64,000 nt of DNA from Faecalibacterium sp. An122. Its GTDB lineage: Bacteria > Bacillota > Clostridia > Oscillospirales > Ruminococcaceae. The position numbers were made by a program, and so were the translations under genes. The stretch spans positions 32,721 to 96,720 of the forward strand of contig NZ_NFLL01000010.1 in the NCBI RefSeq assembly GCF_002160895.1, read 5' to 3'. Position 1 is the first letter of the stretch, and every line of letters begins with the position of its first letter. This document shows positions 8,456-16,834 of the stretch, piece by piece. The notes beneath the pieces were generated by a model, which did not search any database, had not been told where the DNA came from, and was given only the letters and a program-made list of their open reading frames with translations.

Positions 8456-9123
8456 TGCGCCGGGACCGTCTGCCGAATCTTCCCGCCGACGGGGCGGGCC
8501 TGACCTGTCTGGAAGGCCCCGAGGGGGCCGCCTGCCTCTATGAGCTGGCCCAGGGCCAGGAAGAAGGCGCCGCCCTGCGGATTCGGGGCGCCGACCTCAC
8601 CGGCGAGGAGCTGGACGGGCTGGACCTGTCCCGCTGTCTGCTGGAGGACTGCCGCTTTACCGGCGCAGGCCTGCGCCGCCTCTCCCTCACCGACTGCATC
8701 CTGGTCCGCTGCGACTTGTCGGGAGCCCAGGCCTACGACAGCAGCCTGACCCGGTGCCGGTGGCAGGGGTCCAAGGCCCTGGGCTGCAGCCTGGCCGGAA
8801 GCCGGGCCCGGGGCTGGGAGGTGGTGGACTGCCGCCTGGACGCCCTCCGCCTGGACGGCGCCGCCCTGGAATCGGTCCATGTGGTCCGGTCCAGCCTGGC
8901 GGGCGCCAATCTGTCCGGCCTCCGCTGGAAACAGGTGGAGCTGGACGAGGCGGACCTGTCAGGGGCCAATGTGGCGGGTACCTCCCTCAAGGGGCTGGAC
9001 CTGCGGTCCTGCCGCCTGGAAGGCCTCACCGCCGGCGACTCCCTGCGGGAGCTGCGGGGCGCCATTGTGGACCCCATCCAGGCCGCTGAGCTGGCCCGCC
9101 TGCTGGGCCTCGACATCCGATGA
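8452..9123 (+). CDS. Pentapeptide-repeat protein, translationally coupled to nitroreductase
   Basis: A 223-residue protein whose middle (about residues 45-195) is made of A(D/N)LSG-like pentapeptides: RGADLTGEELDGLDLSRC, CRFTGAGLRRLSL, SLAGANLSGLRWKQVELDEA, DLSGANVAGTSLKGLDL. This should fold as a right-handed quadrilateral beta-helix. It has an unusual richness in Cys at repeat corners. ATG 8452 overlaps the nitroreductase stop by 4 bases; a second ATG at 8455 is equally possible. No signal peptide or membrane segment. Some pentapeptide proteins (Qnr, MfpA) mimic DNA and protect gyrase; that role is not shown here. Confidence 0.85.
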   Translation: MMRRDRLPNLPADGAGLTCLEGPEGAACLYELAQGQEEGAALRIRGADLTGEELDGLDLSRCLLEDCRFTGAGLRRLSLTDCILVRCDLSGAQAYDSSLTRCRWQGSKALGCSLAGSRARGWEVVDCRLDALRLDGAALESVHVVRSSLAGANLSGLRWKQVELDEADLSGANVAGTSLKGLDLRSCRLEGLTAGDSLRELRGAIVDPIQAAELARLLGLDIR

Positions 9124-9151
9124 AACCAATCCCCACGCTGAAAGGAACGCT

Positions 9152-9643
9152 ATGAAGCCTGATTACAAGCTGGTCGCCAAGGCCAAATACATCCATTTGA
9201 CCGCAGACCTCGCCGCAGAGCTGTGGCAGGAGTGCTACAAGAAGTATTATCCCCCCAAGCAGCTGGCCGCCCTGATCGAAAAACTGCAGAGCGCCGACGC
9301 CATCGAGGAGGACATCGACCGGGAGGTCAACTACTTCATCGTCCAGATGGGCGGCAAGCCCATCGGCTACTTTGCCTGGAAGATGGACAACACCGCCCTT
9401 CACCTGCTCCACGTCTATCTGCAGCCCGCATGGCGGGGCAAAGCCCTGGGCCGGGATATCCTCAGCTCCTGTGAGCGTCTGGCCCGCAGCGACGGCAAGG
9501 GCCGGGTCTACGCCGAGGTCCACACCAAAGCTCTGCTGGTGCTGGCTTTCTTCAAGGAGCGGGGCTACCGCCCCGGCGCCCCCGTCCAGAACGATGTGGA
9601 CGGCATCCTGATGGACCTGACCCCGGTGGAAAAATTTCTCTGA
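9152..9643 (+). CDS. GNAT-family N-acetyltransferase
   Basis: Acetyl-CoA-dependent acyltransferase of 163 residues. Core GNAT pattern: VNYFIVQMGGKPIGYFAWK (beta4), LHLLHVYLQPAWRGKALGRD (motif A, acetyl-CoA pyrophosphate loop R-G-K-A-L-G), VYAEVHTKALLVLAFFKERG (motif B). The start ATG 9152 has AAAGGA 6 nt upstream. It lies 28 bp after the pentapeptide gene on the same strand, probably the last gene of that operon. Substrate unknown. Confidence 0.88.
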   Translation: MKPDYKLVAKAKYIHLTADLAAELWQECYKKYYPPKQLAALIEKLQSADAIEEDIDREVNYFIVQMGGKPIGYFAWKMDNTALHLLHVYLQPAWRGKALGRDILSSCERLARSDGKGRVYAEVHTKALLVLAFFKERGYRPGAPVQNDVDGILMDLTPVEKFL

Positions 9644-9670
9644 TTTCAGCACATTCTGCGCAAATAATGA

Positions 9671-9697
9671 TTGCAATTTTGTTCAGTATGGTATACA
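9671..9697 (+). promoter_or_regulatory. Possible promoter of the TrpR-like regulator gene
   Basis: TTGCAA, 15-bp spacer, TATACA preceded by TGG (extended -10). The GTATGGTATAC imperfect dyad overlaps the -10 and could be an operator. By-eye call. Confidence 0.4.
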
Positions 9698-9746
9698 CTT
9701 GCATTAAACCATTAAAGCGTATCTTGCAATCAGTGAGGATTCTATC

Positions 9747-10052
9747 ATGGGTAAAGATCATCCGACCGGTAAATCCGGTCTGTACCAGGCCATCCTCCGG
9801 CTGGAAACGCCGGAACAGTGCTACCGCTTCTTTCAGGATGTGTGCAGCTACTCCGAGCTGAGCGCCATGGAGCAGCGCTACGACATCGCCGAAATGCTGG
9901 CGGACAAACGGATTTATGCCGACATCAAGGAAAAGACCGGCGCGTCCAGCGCCATCATCAGCCGGGTGAACCGGGTCTTGTCTTCGGAGGGCAGCGTCCT
10001 GCTCCAGTTTGTGGAACAGGCCGGCCCCGACAGCCCGGATGACCCGACATAA
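9747..10052 (+). CDS. TrpR/YerC/YecD-family transcriptional regulator
   Basis: A 101-residue protein of the Trp-repressor-like superfamily found widely in Firmicutes (YerC/YecD group). It has a helical N-terminal half (LYQAILRLETPEQCYRFFQD) and a helix-turn-helix near residues 45-85 (LSAMEQRYDIAEML, then TGASSAIISRVNRVL). Length and motif spacing are normal. The cofactor, if any, is not known for this group. The DJ-1/PfpI gene follows after 22 bp on the same strand. Confidence 0.88.
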   Translation: MGKDHPTGKSGLYQAILRLETPEQCYRFFQDVCSYSELSAMEQRYDIAEMLADKRIYADIKEKTGASSAIISRVNRVLSSEGSVLLQFVEQAGPDSPDDPT

Positions 10053-10074
10053 CATCAAAATGGAGGTAACACCT

Positions 10075-10650
10075 ATGAGCAAAGCAGTTGTATTTTTCGC
10101 TGAAGGCACTGAGGAGTGCGAGGCCCTTCTGGTTGTGGATCTGCTGCGGCGCGGCAAGATCGAGGTTGTGGTGGCTTCTGCCTCGGGCAGCCTGACGGTC
10201 ACCGGCAGCCACAAGGTCACCATCACCGCCGACGCTCTGGCCGAGGATGTGGACTACAGCGATGTGGACCTGGTGGTGCTGCCCGGCGGCATCCCCGGCA
10301 CCCCCAACCTGGCCGCCAATTCCACCGTGACCAGCACCGTCAAGGCCTTTGCCGAGGCCGGCAAGAAGGTGGCCGCCATCTGCGCCGCTCCCAGCATCCT
10401 GGCCGATCTGGGCCTGCTGGAGGGCAAGAAGGCTACCTCGCATTTCACCTTCCAGGATAAGCTGACCGGCGCTGTGGTGCTGGACCAGGAAGTGGTGGTG
10501 GATGGCAACATCACCACCAGCTACGGCCTGGGCGGCGCCATCCCCTTCGGCCTGGAGCTGGTGCGCCAGCTGGTGGGCCCCGATGAGGCGGCCCGCGTCC
10601 AGAAGGCCATCGCCTACAAGCACAGCCTGCTGTACAAGACCCACCGCTGA
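10075..10650 (+). CDS. DJ-1/PfpI-family protein (ThiJ-like)
   Basis: A 191-residue DJ-1-fold protein. It shows the conserved Glu (E15/E16 region, AEGTEECEAL), the VLPGGIPGTPNL segment and the nucleophile elbow with reactive Cys in AAICAAPSIL (about residue 105). DJ-1 family members act as deglycases, chaperones or glyoxalases in different bacteria, and the function here is not fixed. ATG 10075 is placed by TGGAGG 7 nt upstream. Ends at a strong terminator. Confidence 0.9.
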   Translation: MSKAVVFFAEGTEECEALLVVDLLRRGKIEVVVASASGSLTVTGSHKVTITADALAEDVDYSDVDLVVLPGGIPGTPNLAANSTVTSTVKAFAEAGKKVAAICAAPSILADLGLLEGKKATSHFTFQDKLTGAVVLDQEVVVDGNITTSYGLGGAIPFGLELVRQLVGPDEAARVQKAIAYKHSLLYKTHR

Positions 10651-10666
10651 TCCCACCCCAAAAAGC

Positions 10667-10697
10667 AAGGCAGACCCCCACCGGGGCCTGCCTTTTT
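10667..10697 (+). terminator. Terminator after the DJ-1/PfpI gene
   Basis: AAGGCAG / CTGCCTT stem with inner CCCC/GGGG pairing, followed by T6. Confidence 0.88.
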
Positions 10698-10703
10698 TGT
10701 TTG

Positions 10704-10740
10704 CAGAAAAGAGCCCCCGTCCACAGCGCGGAACGAGGGC
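10704..10740 (-). terminator. Terminator after the amt-PII locus
   Basis: Minus-strand GGGCCCTCGTTCC pairs imperfectly with GGACGGGGGCTC and is followed by TTTTCTGC. Confidence 0.6.
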
Positions 10741-10792
10741 CCTTTTCAGAGGAAATGGATGGTTTCCCTTGCGGGAAAGGAACAGAGAAACG

Positions 10793-11657
10793 TTACTCTA
10801 CGTCCTGCAGGGCGGCATAATCCTGCTCGCCGGTGCGGACCTTGACCACCTTGGCCACGTTGTAGACAAAGATCTTGCCGTCGCCGATGTGGCCGGTGTA
10901 CAGGGCTTTGGTGGCAGCGTCGATGATGGTGTCCACCGGGATCTTGCTGACCACCACTTCCACCTTGACCTTGGGCAGCAGGGTGGCGTCCACCTCGGCG
11001 CCGCGGTACTTGGTGCCGCTTCCCTTCTGGAGGCCGCAGCCCATGACCTGGGTCACCGTCATGCCGGTGACGCCCACCTTGTTCAGGGCCTGCTTCAGGG
11101 CGTCAAACTTGGCCAGCTGGACAATCATGGTCACCTTGTGCATGCCGGTGTCCAGGCTGGCGGTGACGCCGCCCACAAAGTGGACTGCGGTGGAGCCCGC
11201 AAAATCATGGAAGCCCAGCTGTGCCAGCCAGCCGCCGCCCCAGATCCAGTGGCCCGAGATGGGATAGACAATCAGGCTGATGGCCGCCGAGTAAACGCAG
11301 TAGGCGCTGAACTTGGTGCGCTCGGCCATGGAGCCGGACACGATGGTGGCGGCGGTGGCACAGAACACCGTCTGGAACACCACATACACCCACAGAGGCA
11401 GACCGCCGAAGTCGTAGCTGCCCCGGATGAAGGGGTCAAACCCGCCGATCAGCGCGCCGGTGCCGCCGAACATCAGGCCGAAGCCCACGATCCAGAAGCA
11501 GGGTGTCCCGATACAAAAATCCATCATATTCTTCATGAGAATATGATGGATTTTTGGCCCGGGTGAGTCCTGTCTCGCACAAGGCGAAGCCGGCCTGCAT
11601 GAAAAAGACCATGAACGCTGCAACCAGCGTCCAGGTGACGTCCGCAGAATTGTACAT
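10793..11657 (-). pseudogene. Broken ammonium transporter fused to nitrogen-regulatory PII domain (frameshifted and internally deleted)
   Basis: Reading from ATG 11657 (ribosome site AAAGGGG) the Amt N-terminus is clear: MYNSADVTWTLVAAFMVFFM and QAGFALCETGLTRAKN. The frame then breaks at about 11555-11535 and Amt continues in the +1 frame (MKNMMDFCIG, GSMAERTKFSAYCVYSAAIS, GFHDFAGSTAVHFVGGVTA). After about 5 membrane segments Amt stops abruptly and joins, in frame, a complete PII domain (MHKVTMIVQLAKFDAL, VTGMTVTQVMGCGLQKGSG, KYRGAEVDATLLPKVKVEVV, ending LQDVE). Amt normally has 11 segments (about 400 residues), so the second half is missing. In related Clostridia an Amt-PII fusion is, from memory, the intact form. 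PII might still be made only if an internal start is used; none with a ribosome site was seen. Confidence 0.85.
11515..11555. repeat. Perfect 17-bp inverted repeat inside the amt-PII gene, at the frameshift
   Basis: Arms AAAAATCCATCATATTC (11515-11531) and its exact complement (11539-11555) with a 7-base loop TTCATGA. It lies exactly where the codons for the conserved N-x-x-N-I-I stretch before MKNMMDF should be, and its left-hand copy is 2 bases too short to keep frame. Confidence 0.95.
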
Positions 11658-11690
11658 GAATCAAAACCCCTTTCTAACCCCTCAAACGAC

Positions 11691-11726
11691 AAAGGCACCG
11701 GGCGGAATGTTCCGCCCGGCGCCTTT
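11691..11726. other. 17-bp stem-loop between the MATE gene and amt-PII
   Basis: AAAGGCACCGGGCGGAA and TTCCGCCCGGCGCCTTT pair with one G-T-type mismatch and a 2-base loop. It lies just upstream of the amt ribosome site on the minus strand. It could end MATE transcription or form a leader structure for amt; the U-run is poor (TTTGTCGTTTG). Confidence 0.55.
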
Positions 11727-11872
11727 GCCATCTGGTTTGTTGCGCTTATGGTAGCACAGCCCGACCGCGAGGTCAAGCAAAAATTGATTCACGGCAGTGA
11801 ATTTCGGCGTCTTGCCCGTCCGCCGCCCCGCGCAGGACCGTATTTTTGGGGACTTCGACGGGAAATCGGGGG

Positions 11873-13237
11873 TCAGGAACGGGAGGACGCCCCCTCCTCC
11901 GGCCAGGCCAGCAGGCGGTTTTTGCGGAGCAGATAGTAGCCCACGCCGGCGGCGTCGGCCAAAAACCAGCCGATGGGCACGGCGCTCCAGATGCCGCTGA
12001 CCCCGATGGCGGGGATGGCCGACAGGAGGTAGGCCAGGGCCACCCGGGTGCCCAGAGAGATGACGGTGAGAACCACGCTCATCCCGGGGCGGCCCAGGGC
12101 GCGATACAGGCCGTAAAGGAGGAACAGACAGCCAATCCCGCAGTAAAACGCCCCTTCAATGTGGAGATAGAGGACGCCGGCCTGGATGACGGCCACCTCC
12201 CCGGCCTCCACAAACAGGCCCATCAGAGGCTCGGCAAAGACCCACACCAGGGCCGACAGCACCACGCCAAAGCCCATGGAGGTCACCACCGCCCCTTTCA
12301 GCCCGGCGCGGATGCGGTCGGCCTTTTTGGCGCCGTAGTTCTGGGCAATGAAGGTAGAAAAAGCGTTGCCAAAGTCCTGTACCGGTAGATAGGCGAAGGA
12401 ATCGATCTTGACGGCGGCGGCGAAGGCGGCCATGATGGTGGGGCCGAAACTGTTCACCAGGCCCTGCACCATCAGAATGCCCAGGTTCATCACCGACTGC
12501 TGGATGCAGGTCAGGAAGGAATAGCTGGCCACCTCCCGCAGGCAGCTGCCCCGCACCCGCAGATAGGGCCGCAGGCCCCGGAACTGGGGGCACCGGGCCA
12601 GGGCATAGAGGGTGATGCCCACCCCCGAGACATATTGAGCAATGACGGTGGCCTCGGCGGCGCCGGCCACGCCCCGGCCCAGACCCAGCACAAACCACAG
12701 GTCCAGGGCGATATTCAGGCAGGCGGACACCGCCAGAAAGGCCAGGGGCGCCACGCTGTTCCCCACCGCCCGCAGGAAGGAGGCGAAATAGTTGTACAAA
12801 AAGATGGCAGGAATTCCGGCAAAAATCACCACCAGATAGGCCCGCATCAGCCCCCACACCTGGTCCGGCACCTGGAGAAAGACCTGAATCCAGTCCAGAC
12901 AGGCAAAGGACACCAGATTGAGGACCACCGACACCCCGGCAATGAGGACAAAAGAGGAAACAATACTCTCCCGCAGGCCCGCCTCGTCCCGGCGGCCGAA
13001 CCGCATGGAGAACAGGGCCCCGCTGCCCATGCACAGGCCCAGCAGGATGGAGGTCAGAAAGGTCATCAAGGAATAGGAGGAGCCCACGGCGGCCAGGGCG
13101 TCGGTCCCGGCGAACCGGCCCACAATCAGGGTGTCGGCCACGTTATAGCACTGCTGCAGCAGATTCCCCAAAATCATGGGGATGGCAAACAGCAGCATCG
13201 ACCGCATGACCGGCCCCCGGGTCAAGTCCTGATTCAT
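11873..13237 (-). CDS. MATE-family multidrug/toxin efflux transporter
   Basis: Integral membrane cation-coupled exporter of 454 residues with 12 hydrophobic segments. Diagnostic family sequence lies at the N-terminus: AIPMILGNLLQQCYNVADTL, IVGRFAGTDALAAVGSS, and at mid-protein FGNAFSTFIAQNYGAKKADR. The start ATG 13237 has GGAGGTAACGCC upstream. It belongs to the DinF/NorM-like branch common in Clostridia; substrate unknown. The neighbouring divergent Lrp regulator, 144 bp away, might control it, but this is inference from position. Confidence 0.92.
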   Translation of the reverse strand: MNQDLTRGPVMRSMLLFAIPMILGNLLQQCYNVADTLIVGRFAGTDALAAVGSSYSLMTFLTSILLGLCMGSGALFSMRFGRRDEAGLRESIVSSFVLIAGVSVVLNLVSFACLDWIQVFLQVPDQVWGLMRAYLVVIFAGIPAIFLYNYFASFLRAVGNSVAPLAFLAVSACLNIALDLWFVLGLGRGVAGAAEATVIAQYVSGVGITLYALARCPQFRGLRPYLRVRGSCLREVASYSFLTCIQQSVMNLGILMVQGLVNSFGPTIMAAFAAAVKIDSFAYLPVQDFGNAFSTFIAQNYGAKKADRIRAGLKGAVVTSMGFGVVLSALVWVFAEPLMGLFVEAGEVAVIQAGVLYLHIEGAFYCGIGCLFLLYGLYRALGRPGMSVVLTVISLGTRVALAYLLSAIPAIGVSGIWSAVPIGWFLADAAGVGYYLLRKNRLLAWPEEGASSRS

Positions 13238-13381
13238 GGCGTTACCTCCAAACCGAAAGTTATAACTTACGTTTCGCAACCCATTATAGCGCCGGGGCGC
13301 GGCGGTGTCAACGGGCGGTTTCTTTTTTGGGGATGGGGTGGTATACTGTGGAAAAAACCACATGAGGGAGGCGTTTTGCGT

Positions 13382-13840
13382 ATGTTTCTGGAGGGGTTGG
13401 ACGCGCTGGACCAGCGCATTGTCCGGCTGCTGATCGAAAACGCCCGGATGTCCTATTCCGACATCGGGCAGGCGGTGGGGATTTCGCGGGTGGCGGTGAA
13501 AGCCCGGATTCAGGCCCTGGAACAGCGGGGAGTCATCGAGGAATACACCACCATCATCAATCCCCAGAAGATCAGCGGGGCGGTGTCCTGCTATTTTGAG
13601 ATCGAGACCCGGCCCGACGCCCTGGCCGAGGTGACCCGGCGTCTGGCGGACAACGAAACCATTACCCAGATTTACCGGGTCACCGGCAAAGATAAACTCC
13701 ACGTCCACGCGGTGGCGGCCTCGGGCGAGGAAATGGAAACCCTGATCCGGGAGGTTATCGACCCGCTGCCGGGGGTGGTGAGCTGCAGCTGCAATACCAT
13801 TTTGTCCCGCATCAAGGATATCAAGGGCCTGCGACTGTAA
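13382..13840 (+). CDS. Lrp/AsnC-family transcriptional regulator
   Basis: A 152-residue feast/famine regulator. N-terminal helix-turn-helix: LDALDQRIVRLLIENARMSY, DIGQAVGISRVAVKARIQAL. C-terminal RAM ligand-binding domain from residue 65: CYFEIETRPDALAEV, TGKDKLHVHAVAA. GAGGGAGG lies about 9 nt before ATG 13382. Divergent from the MATE exporter. Lrp proteins usually sense an amino acid and form octamers; the effector here is unknown. Confidence 0.93.
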   Translation: MFLEGLDALDQRIVRLLIENARMSYSDIGQAVGISRVAVKARIQALEQRGVIEEYTTIINPQKISGAVSCYFEIETRPDALAEVTRRLADNETITQIYRVTGKDKLHVHAVAASGEEMETLIREVIDPLPGVVSCSCNTILSRIKDIKGLRL

Positions 13841-13958
13841 AAAACGCAACTTTTTCCACCCGACACACCGTGTCCGGTGGAAAATTGGTCGGTTCCCGGC
13901 CTGCGTCCTGGTTTTGGGCGGGGCGCTGTGGTATGCTGGGGTAAAAGGAGGCGGCGCA

Positions 13959-14504
13959 ATGGATCAAAAGAAGATCGGGGCCTTTCTCAAGGCCCTGCGG
14001 GCCGAGAAGGGCCTGACCCAGGAACAGCTGGCCGGTCAGATGCAGGTGTCCAGCCGGACGGTGTCCCGGTGGGAAACCGGGTCCAACCTGCCGGATTTGA
14101 GTATCCTGCTGGCTCTGGCGGATTTTTACGGGGTGGGGCTGCGGGAGCTTCTGGACGGAGAGCGGCGGCCCCAGACCCCGGCCCAGGACCCCGACAGCGA
14201 AGCCCGCGATACCCTGCTGAAGGCGGCGGGCTATTCGGAGGAGATCAACCGGCGGATTACCCGGAATATCCACTGGAGCGCCTGGCTGGGTGTGGCGGCT
14301 CTGGGAGTGTACATGGTGCTGGAAAGCCTGGGCTTTGCGGACAGCGGCCTGGCCGCAGCGGCGGCAGGCTTTGTGCTGGGGCTGGCCTGGGGGATTCTGC
14401 TGACCTTCGCCCTTCTCACCGGCCCCTGGGGCAAACTCTTCCATCGGGTCAAGATGAAGGTTTTGGGCCGCTTTTTTGACAAAAAGACAGACCCCGGCGC
14501 CTGA
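13959..14504 (+). CDS. XRE-family helix-turn-helix protein with C-terminal membrane segments
   Basis: A 181-residue protein: HTH at residues 6-62 (IGAFLKALRAEKGLTQEQLA, MQVSSRTVSRWETGSNLPD, ILLALADFYGVGLRELLDG), a linker, then two hydrophobic segments (WLGVAALGVYMVLESLGFA and LAAAAAGFVLGLAWGILLTF) and a basic tail. The start has AAAGGAGG 7 nt upstream. This layout (HTH plus two membrane helices) suggests a membrane-tethered regulator, a form common in Clostridia and Bacilli. Targets unknown. Confidence 0.88.
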   Translation: MDQKKIGAFLKALRAEKGLTQEQLAGQMQVSSRTVSRWETGSNLPDLSILLALADFYGVGLRELLDGERRPQTPAQDPDSEARDTLLKAAGYSEEINRRITRNIHWSAWLGVAALGVYMVLESLGFADSGLAAAAAGFVLGLAWGILLTFALLTGPWGKLFHRVKMKVLGRFFDKKTDPGA

Positions 14505-14693
14505 ATGATATTCCAAATGGGAGCGGATGGAGAAATGTTGCTCCTATACAATCTGTATTTATACGCCTTGTAAACGTAGGCTTGATCGGAGAAACCCCTC
14601 TCCCCTGCTCCGCCGGAGACGGCATGGCAGGATGAAAGCAGAAAAGGAATAAATCCTCGCCCGCTTGAAACGCAAATTGAAAACAGCCCGAAA

Positions 14694-14730
14694 AAATCCC
14701 CGTTCCAACCGGAGCGGGGATTTTCTTATT
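14694..14730 (+). terminator. Rho-independent terminator about 190 bp after the XRE gene
   Basis: AAAATCCCCG(TT)CC / GGAGCGGGGATTTT with T-rich tail TTTTCTTATT. Nothing else was recognised between 14505 and 14815. Confidence 0.75.
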
Positions 14731-14815
14731 ATTAAAAGAGGGAGAGCACGGCCGGCCACGACCCGCGGATTAAAAGGGGCCATGGGACGCGGCTCCCTGC
14801 TTTATTCACTGGATG

Positions 14816-15220
14816 TGGTCGACGTTCGTGTCTCTTGCGAAAATTGGGAGCGCGGCTCCGGGTTGCGGTGCCCTGCTTTTGCTTCGGGCGTCGCCGCGCC
14901 CTTGCAAAAGACAGACCGCGGCGCCAAGCACGCCTCGCTGCTTCGTCCACTGGACGCGCTTCGGTGTGCTTGCCCTTACTCCACCTCGGCTGGTTCTGCC
15001 GCAGGATGCGCTTGGGTGTACTTGCTATTGGACGCGGCCGCTGTTTTTGTCATAGGGACAGAAAAAATCCGTCTATGACGAACTTTGCATCGTACTCGGG
15101 CGCAGCCCGGACGTAACGTGAGCGCGGCATAGCCTGCAACCCGCTGTCACTTTATAAAGAGCGGCCAGAGTGTATGGTACCCAGTAAAGCTTTTTGCCAA
15201 GCTTTTTCTCGAAAAAGCGG
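14816..15220 (-). repeat. Dispersed hairpin-capped repeat, copy C (long form)
   Basis: Hairpin GCTTTTTCTCGAAAAAGC at 15201-15218, a few bases after the prfC stop. Reading on the minus strand: hairpin, GGTACCATACACTCT, GGCCGCTCTTTATAAAG variant block (as in copy A2), GAGTACGATGCAAAG, then the long body with CTTTTGCAAGGGCGCGGCG and CCGGAGCCGCG blocks also present at 62.4 kb. Fills most of the gap between the XRE gene and prfC. Confidence 0.8.
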
Positions 15221-15223
15221 GGT

Positions 15224-16834
15224 TTAGGTGTCGATGTTGCCGAATTCGCTGAGCTTAAGGTCTTCGTTGTGGTCGGTGGCCCAGCGGACAGCCCACTCGG
15301 AGGTGAAGAGGAGCAGACGGTTTCCGCGCATGTCCTCCACCGGTTTGGTATCGCTGGTCAGATCCAGATCCCGCAGGGTGTAGGTGTCGGGATCGTTCTG
15401 AATCCACCGAATCTGCTCAAAGGGCAGATGCTGCATCCGGATTTCCACGTTGTACTCGGTGTTCAGACGGTACTCCAGCACTTCCAGCTGCAGAACGCCC
15501 ACGACGCCAACCACAACTTCCTCCATGCCGCCGCCCACTTCGCGGAAAATCTGGATGGCGCCCTCCTGGGCGATCTGCTCCATGCCTTTCACGAACTGCT
15601 TGCGCTTCATGGTGTCCTTCTGCTCGATGCGTGCAAAATGCTCGGGCGCAAAGGTGGGAATGCCTGCAAACTGCACCTTCTTCTTGCCGGTGCACAGGGT
15701 GTCGCCGATGGAGAAGATGCCCGGGTCAAACAGGCCGATGATGTCGCCCGCATAGGCTTCGTCCACAATGGCACGGTCCTGGGCCATCAGCTGGGTGCCG
15801 GTGGCCAGCTTGATGTTCTTGCCCTCCTGGACATGGTAGGCGTCCATGCCGCGCTCGAACTTGCCCGAGCAAATCCGCATAAAGGCAATGCGGTCCCGGT
15901 GTGCCTTGTTCATGTTGGCCTGAATCTTGAAGATGAAGCCCGAGAACTCCTCACGGCAGGGGTCCACGGCCTTGCCGGTCAGGCTGTCCACACGGGCCAG
16001 CGGGGTGGGAGTCAGACGCAGGAACTCCTGCAGGAAGGGCTCCACGCCAAAGTTGGTCAGAGCCGAACCAAAGAACACCGGGCTCAGCTCGCCCCGCAGA
16101 ACCTTGTCCAGATCGAACTCCTCGGCGGCGCCGTCCAGAAGCTCGATTTCGTCCACCAGCTGCTGGTGCAGATAGGGGGTCAGCAGCTCGTCCAGGCCGG
16201 GATCCCCCAGCTCCAGGGTGATCTCGTCCACCTTCTTGACGCCGTTGGCGCGGCCGTCGCTCTCAAAGGCCAGAACCTTGCGGCGCATCCGGTCAAAGAC
16301 GCCCTTGAAGTCCTTGCCGCAGCCGATGGGCCAGTTCATGGGGAAGGTCTTGATGCCCAGAATTTCCTCGATGTTCTCCATCAGCTCAAAGGGATCCCGG
16401 GCTTCCCGGTCCATCTTGTTGATGAAGGTGAAGATGGGAATGTGCCGCAGGGTGCAGACCTTGAACAGCTTGATGGTCTGGGCCTCGACGCCCTTGGCGG
16501 CGTCGATGACCATGACCGCCGAGTCGGCCGCCATCAGGGTGCGGTAGGTGTCCTCCGAGAAGTCCTGGTGGCCCGGGGTGTCCAGAATGTTGACGCACTT
16601 GCCGGCGTAATCAAACTGCAGCACCGACGAGGTGACCGAGATGCCGCGCTGCTTCTCGATGTCCATCCAGTCCGACACAGCGTGGCGGGCGCTCTGCTTG
16701 CCCTTGACCGAGCCGGCCTGGTTGATGGCTCCGCCGTAGAGCAGGAGCTTTTCGGTGAGGGTGGTCTTACCTGCGTCGGGGTGGCTGATGATAGCGAACG
16801 TGCGGCGGCGTTCGATTTCTTCGCGATTTGTCAT
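15224..16834 (-). CDS. prfC: Peptide chain release factor 3 (RF3)
   Basis: Ribosome-dependent GTPase that recycles RF1/RF2 after peptide release. The 536 residues are typical. G-domain motifs: P-loop SHPDAGKTTLTEKLL (residues 17-32), switch II DTPGHQDFSEDT, NKMDREARDPFEL, then the RF3-specific WPIGCGKDFKGVFDR. Start ATG 16834 carries AAAGACAAGAGGTAC upstream. Monocistronic; its 3' end abuts the hairpin of repeat copy C, which may act as its terminator. Confidence 0.96.
   Translation of the reverse strand: MTNREEIERRRTFAIISHPDAGKTTLTEKLLLYGGAINQAGSVKGKQSARHAVSDWMDIEKQRGISVTSSVLQFDYAGKCVNILDTPGHQDFSEDTYRTLMAADSAVMVIDAAKGVEAQTIKLFKVCTLRHIPIFTFINKMDREARDPFELMENIEEILGIKTFPMNWPIGCGKDFKGVFDRMRRKVLAFESDGRANGVKKVDEITLELGDPGLDELLTPYLHQQLVDEIELLDGAAEEFDLDKVLRGELSPVFFGSALTNFGVEPFLQEFLRLTPTPLARVDSLTGKAVDPCREEFSGFIFKIQANMNKAHRDRIAFMRICSGKFERGMDAYHVQEGKNIKLATGTQLMAQDRAIVDEAYAGDIIGLFDPGIFSIGDTLCTGKKKVQFAGIPTFAPEHFARIEQKDTMKRKQFVKGMEQIAQEGAIQIFREVGGGMEEVVVGVVGVLQLEVLEYRLNTEYNVEIRMQHLPFEQIRWIQNDPDTYTLRDLDLTSDTKPVEDMRGNRLLLFTSEWAVRWATDHNEDLKLSEFGNIDT

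Noticed and set aside
11436..11657. 73-codon frame starting MYNSADVTWTLVAAF as a separate small gene
   Set aside because: It is the N-terminus of the frameshifted ammonium transporter; the sequence after residue 36 is out of frame.
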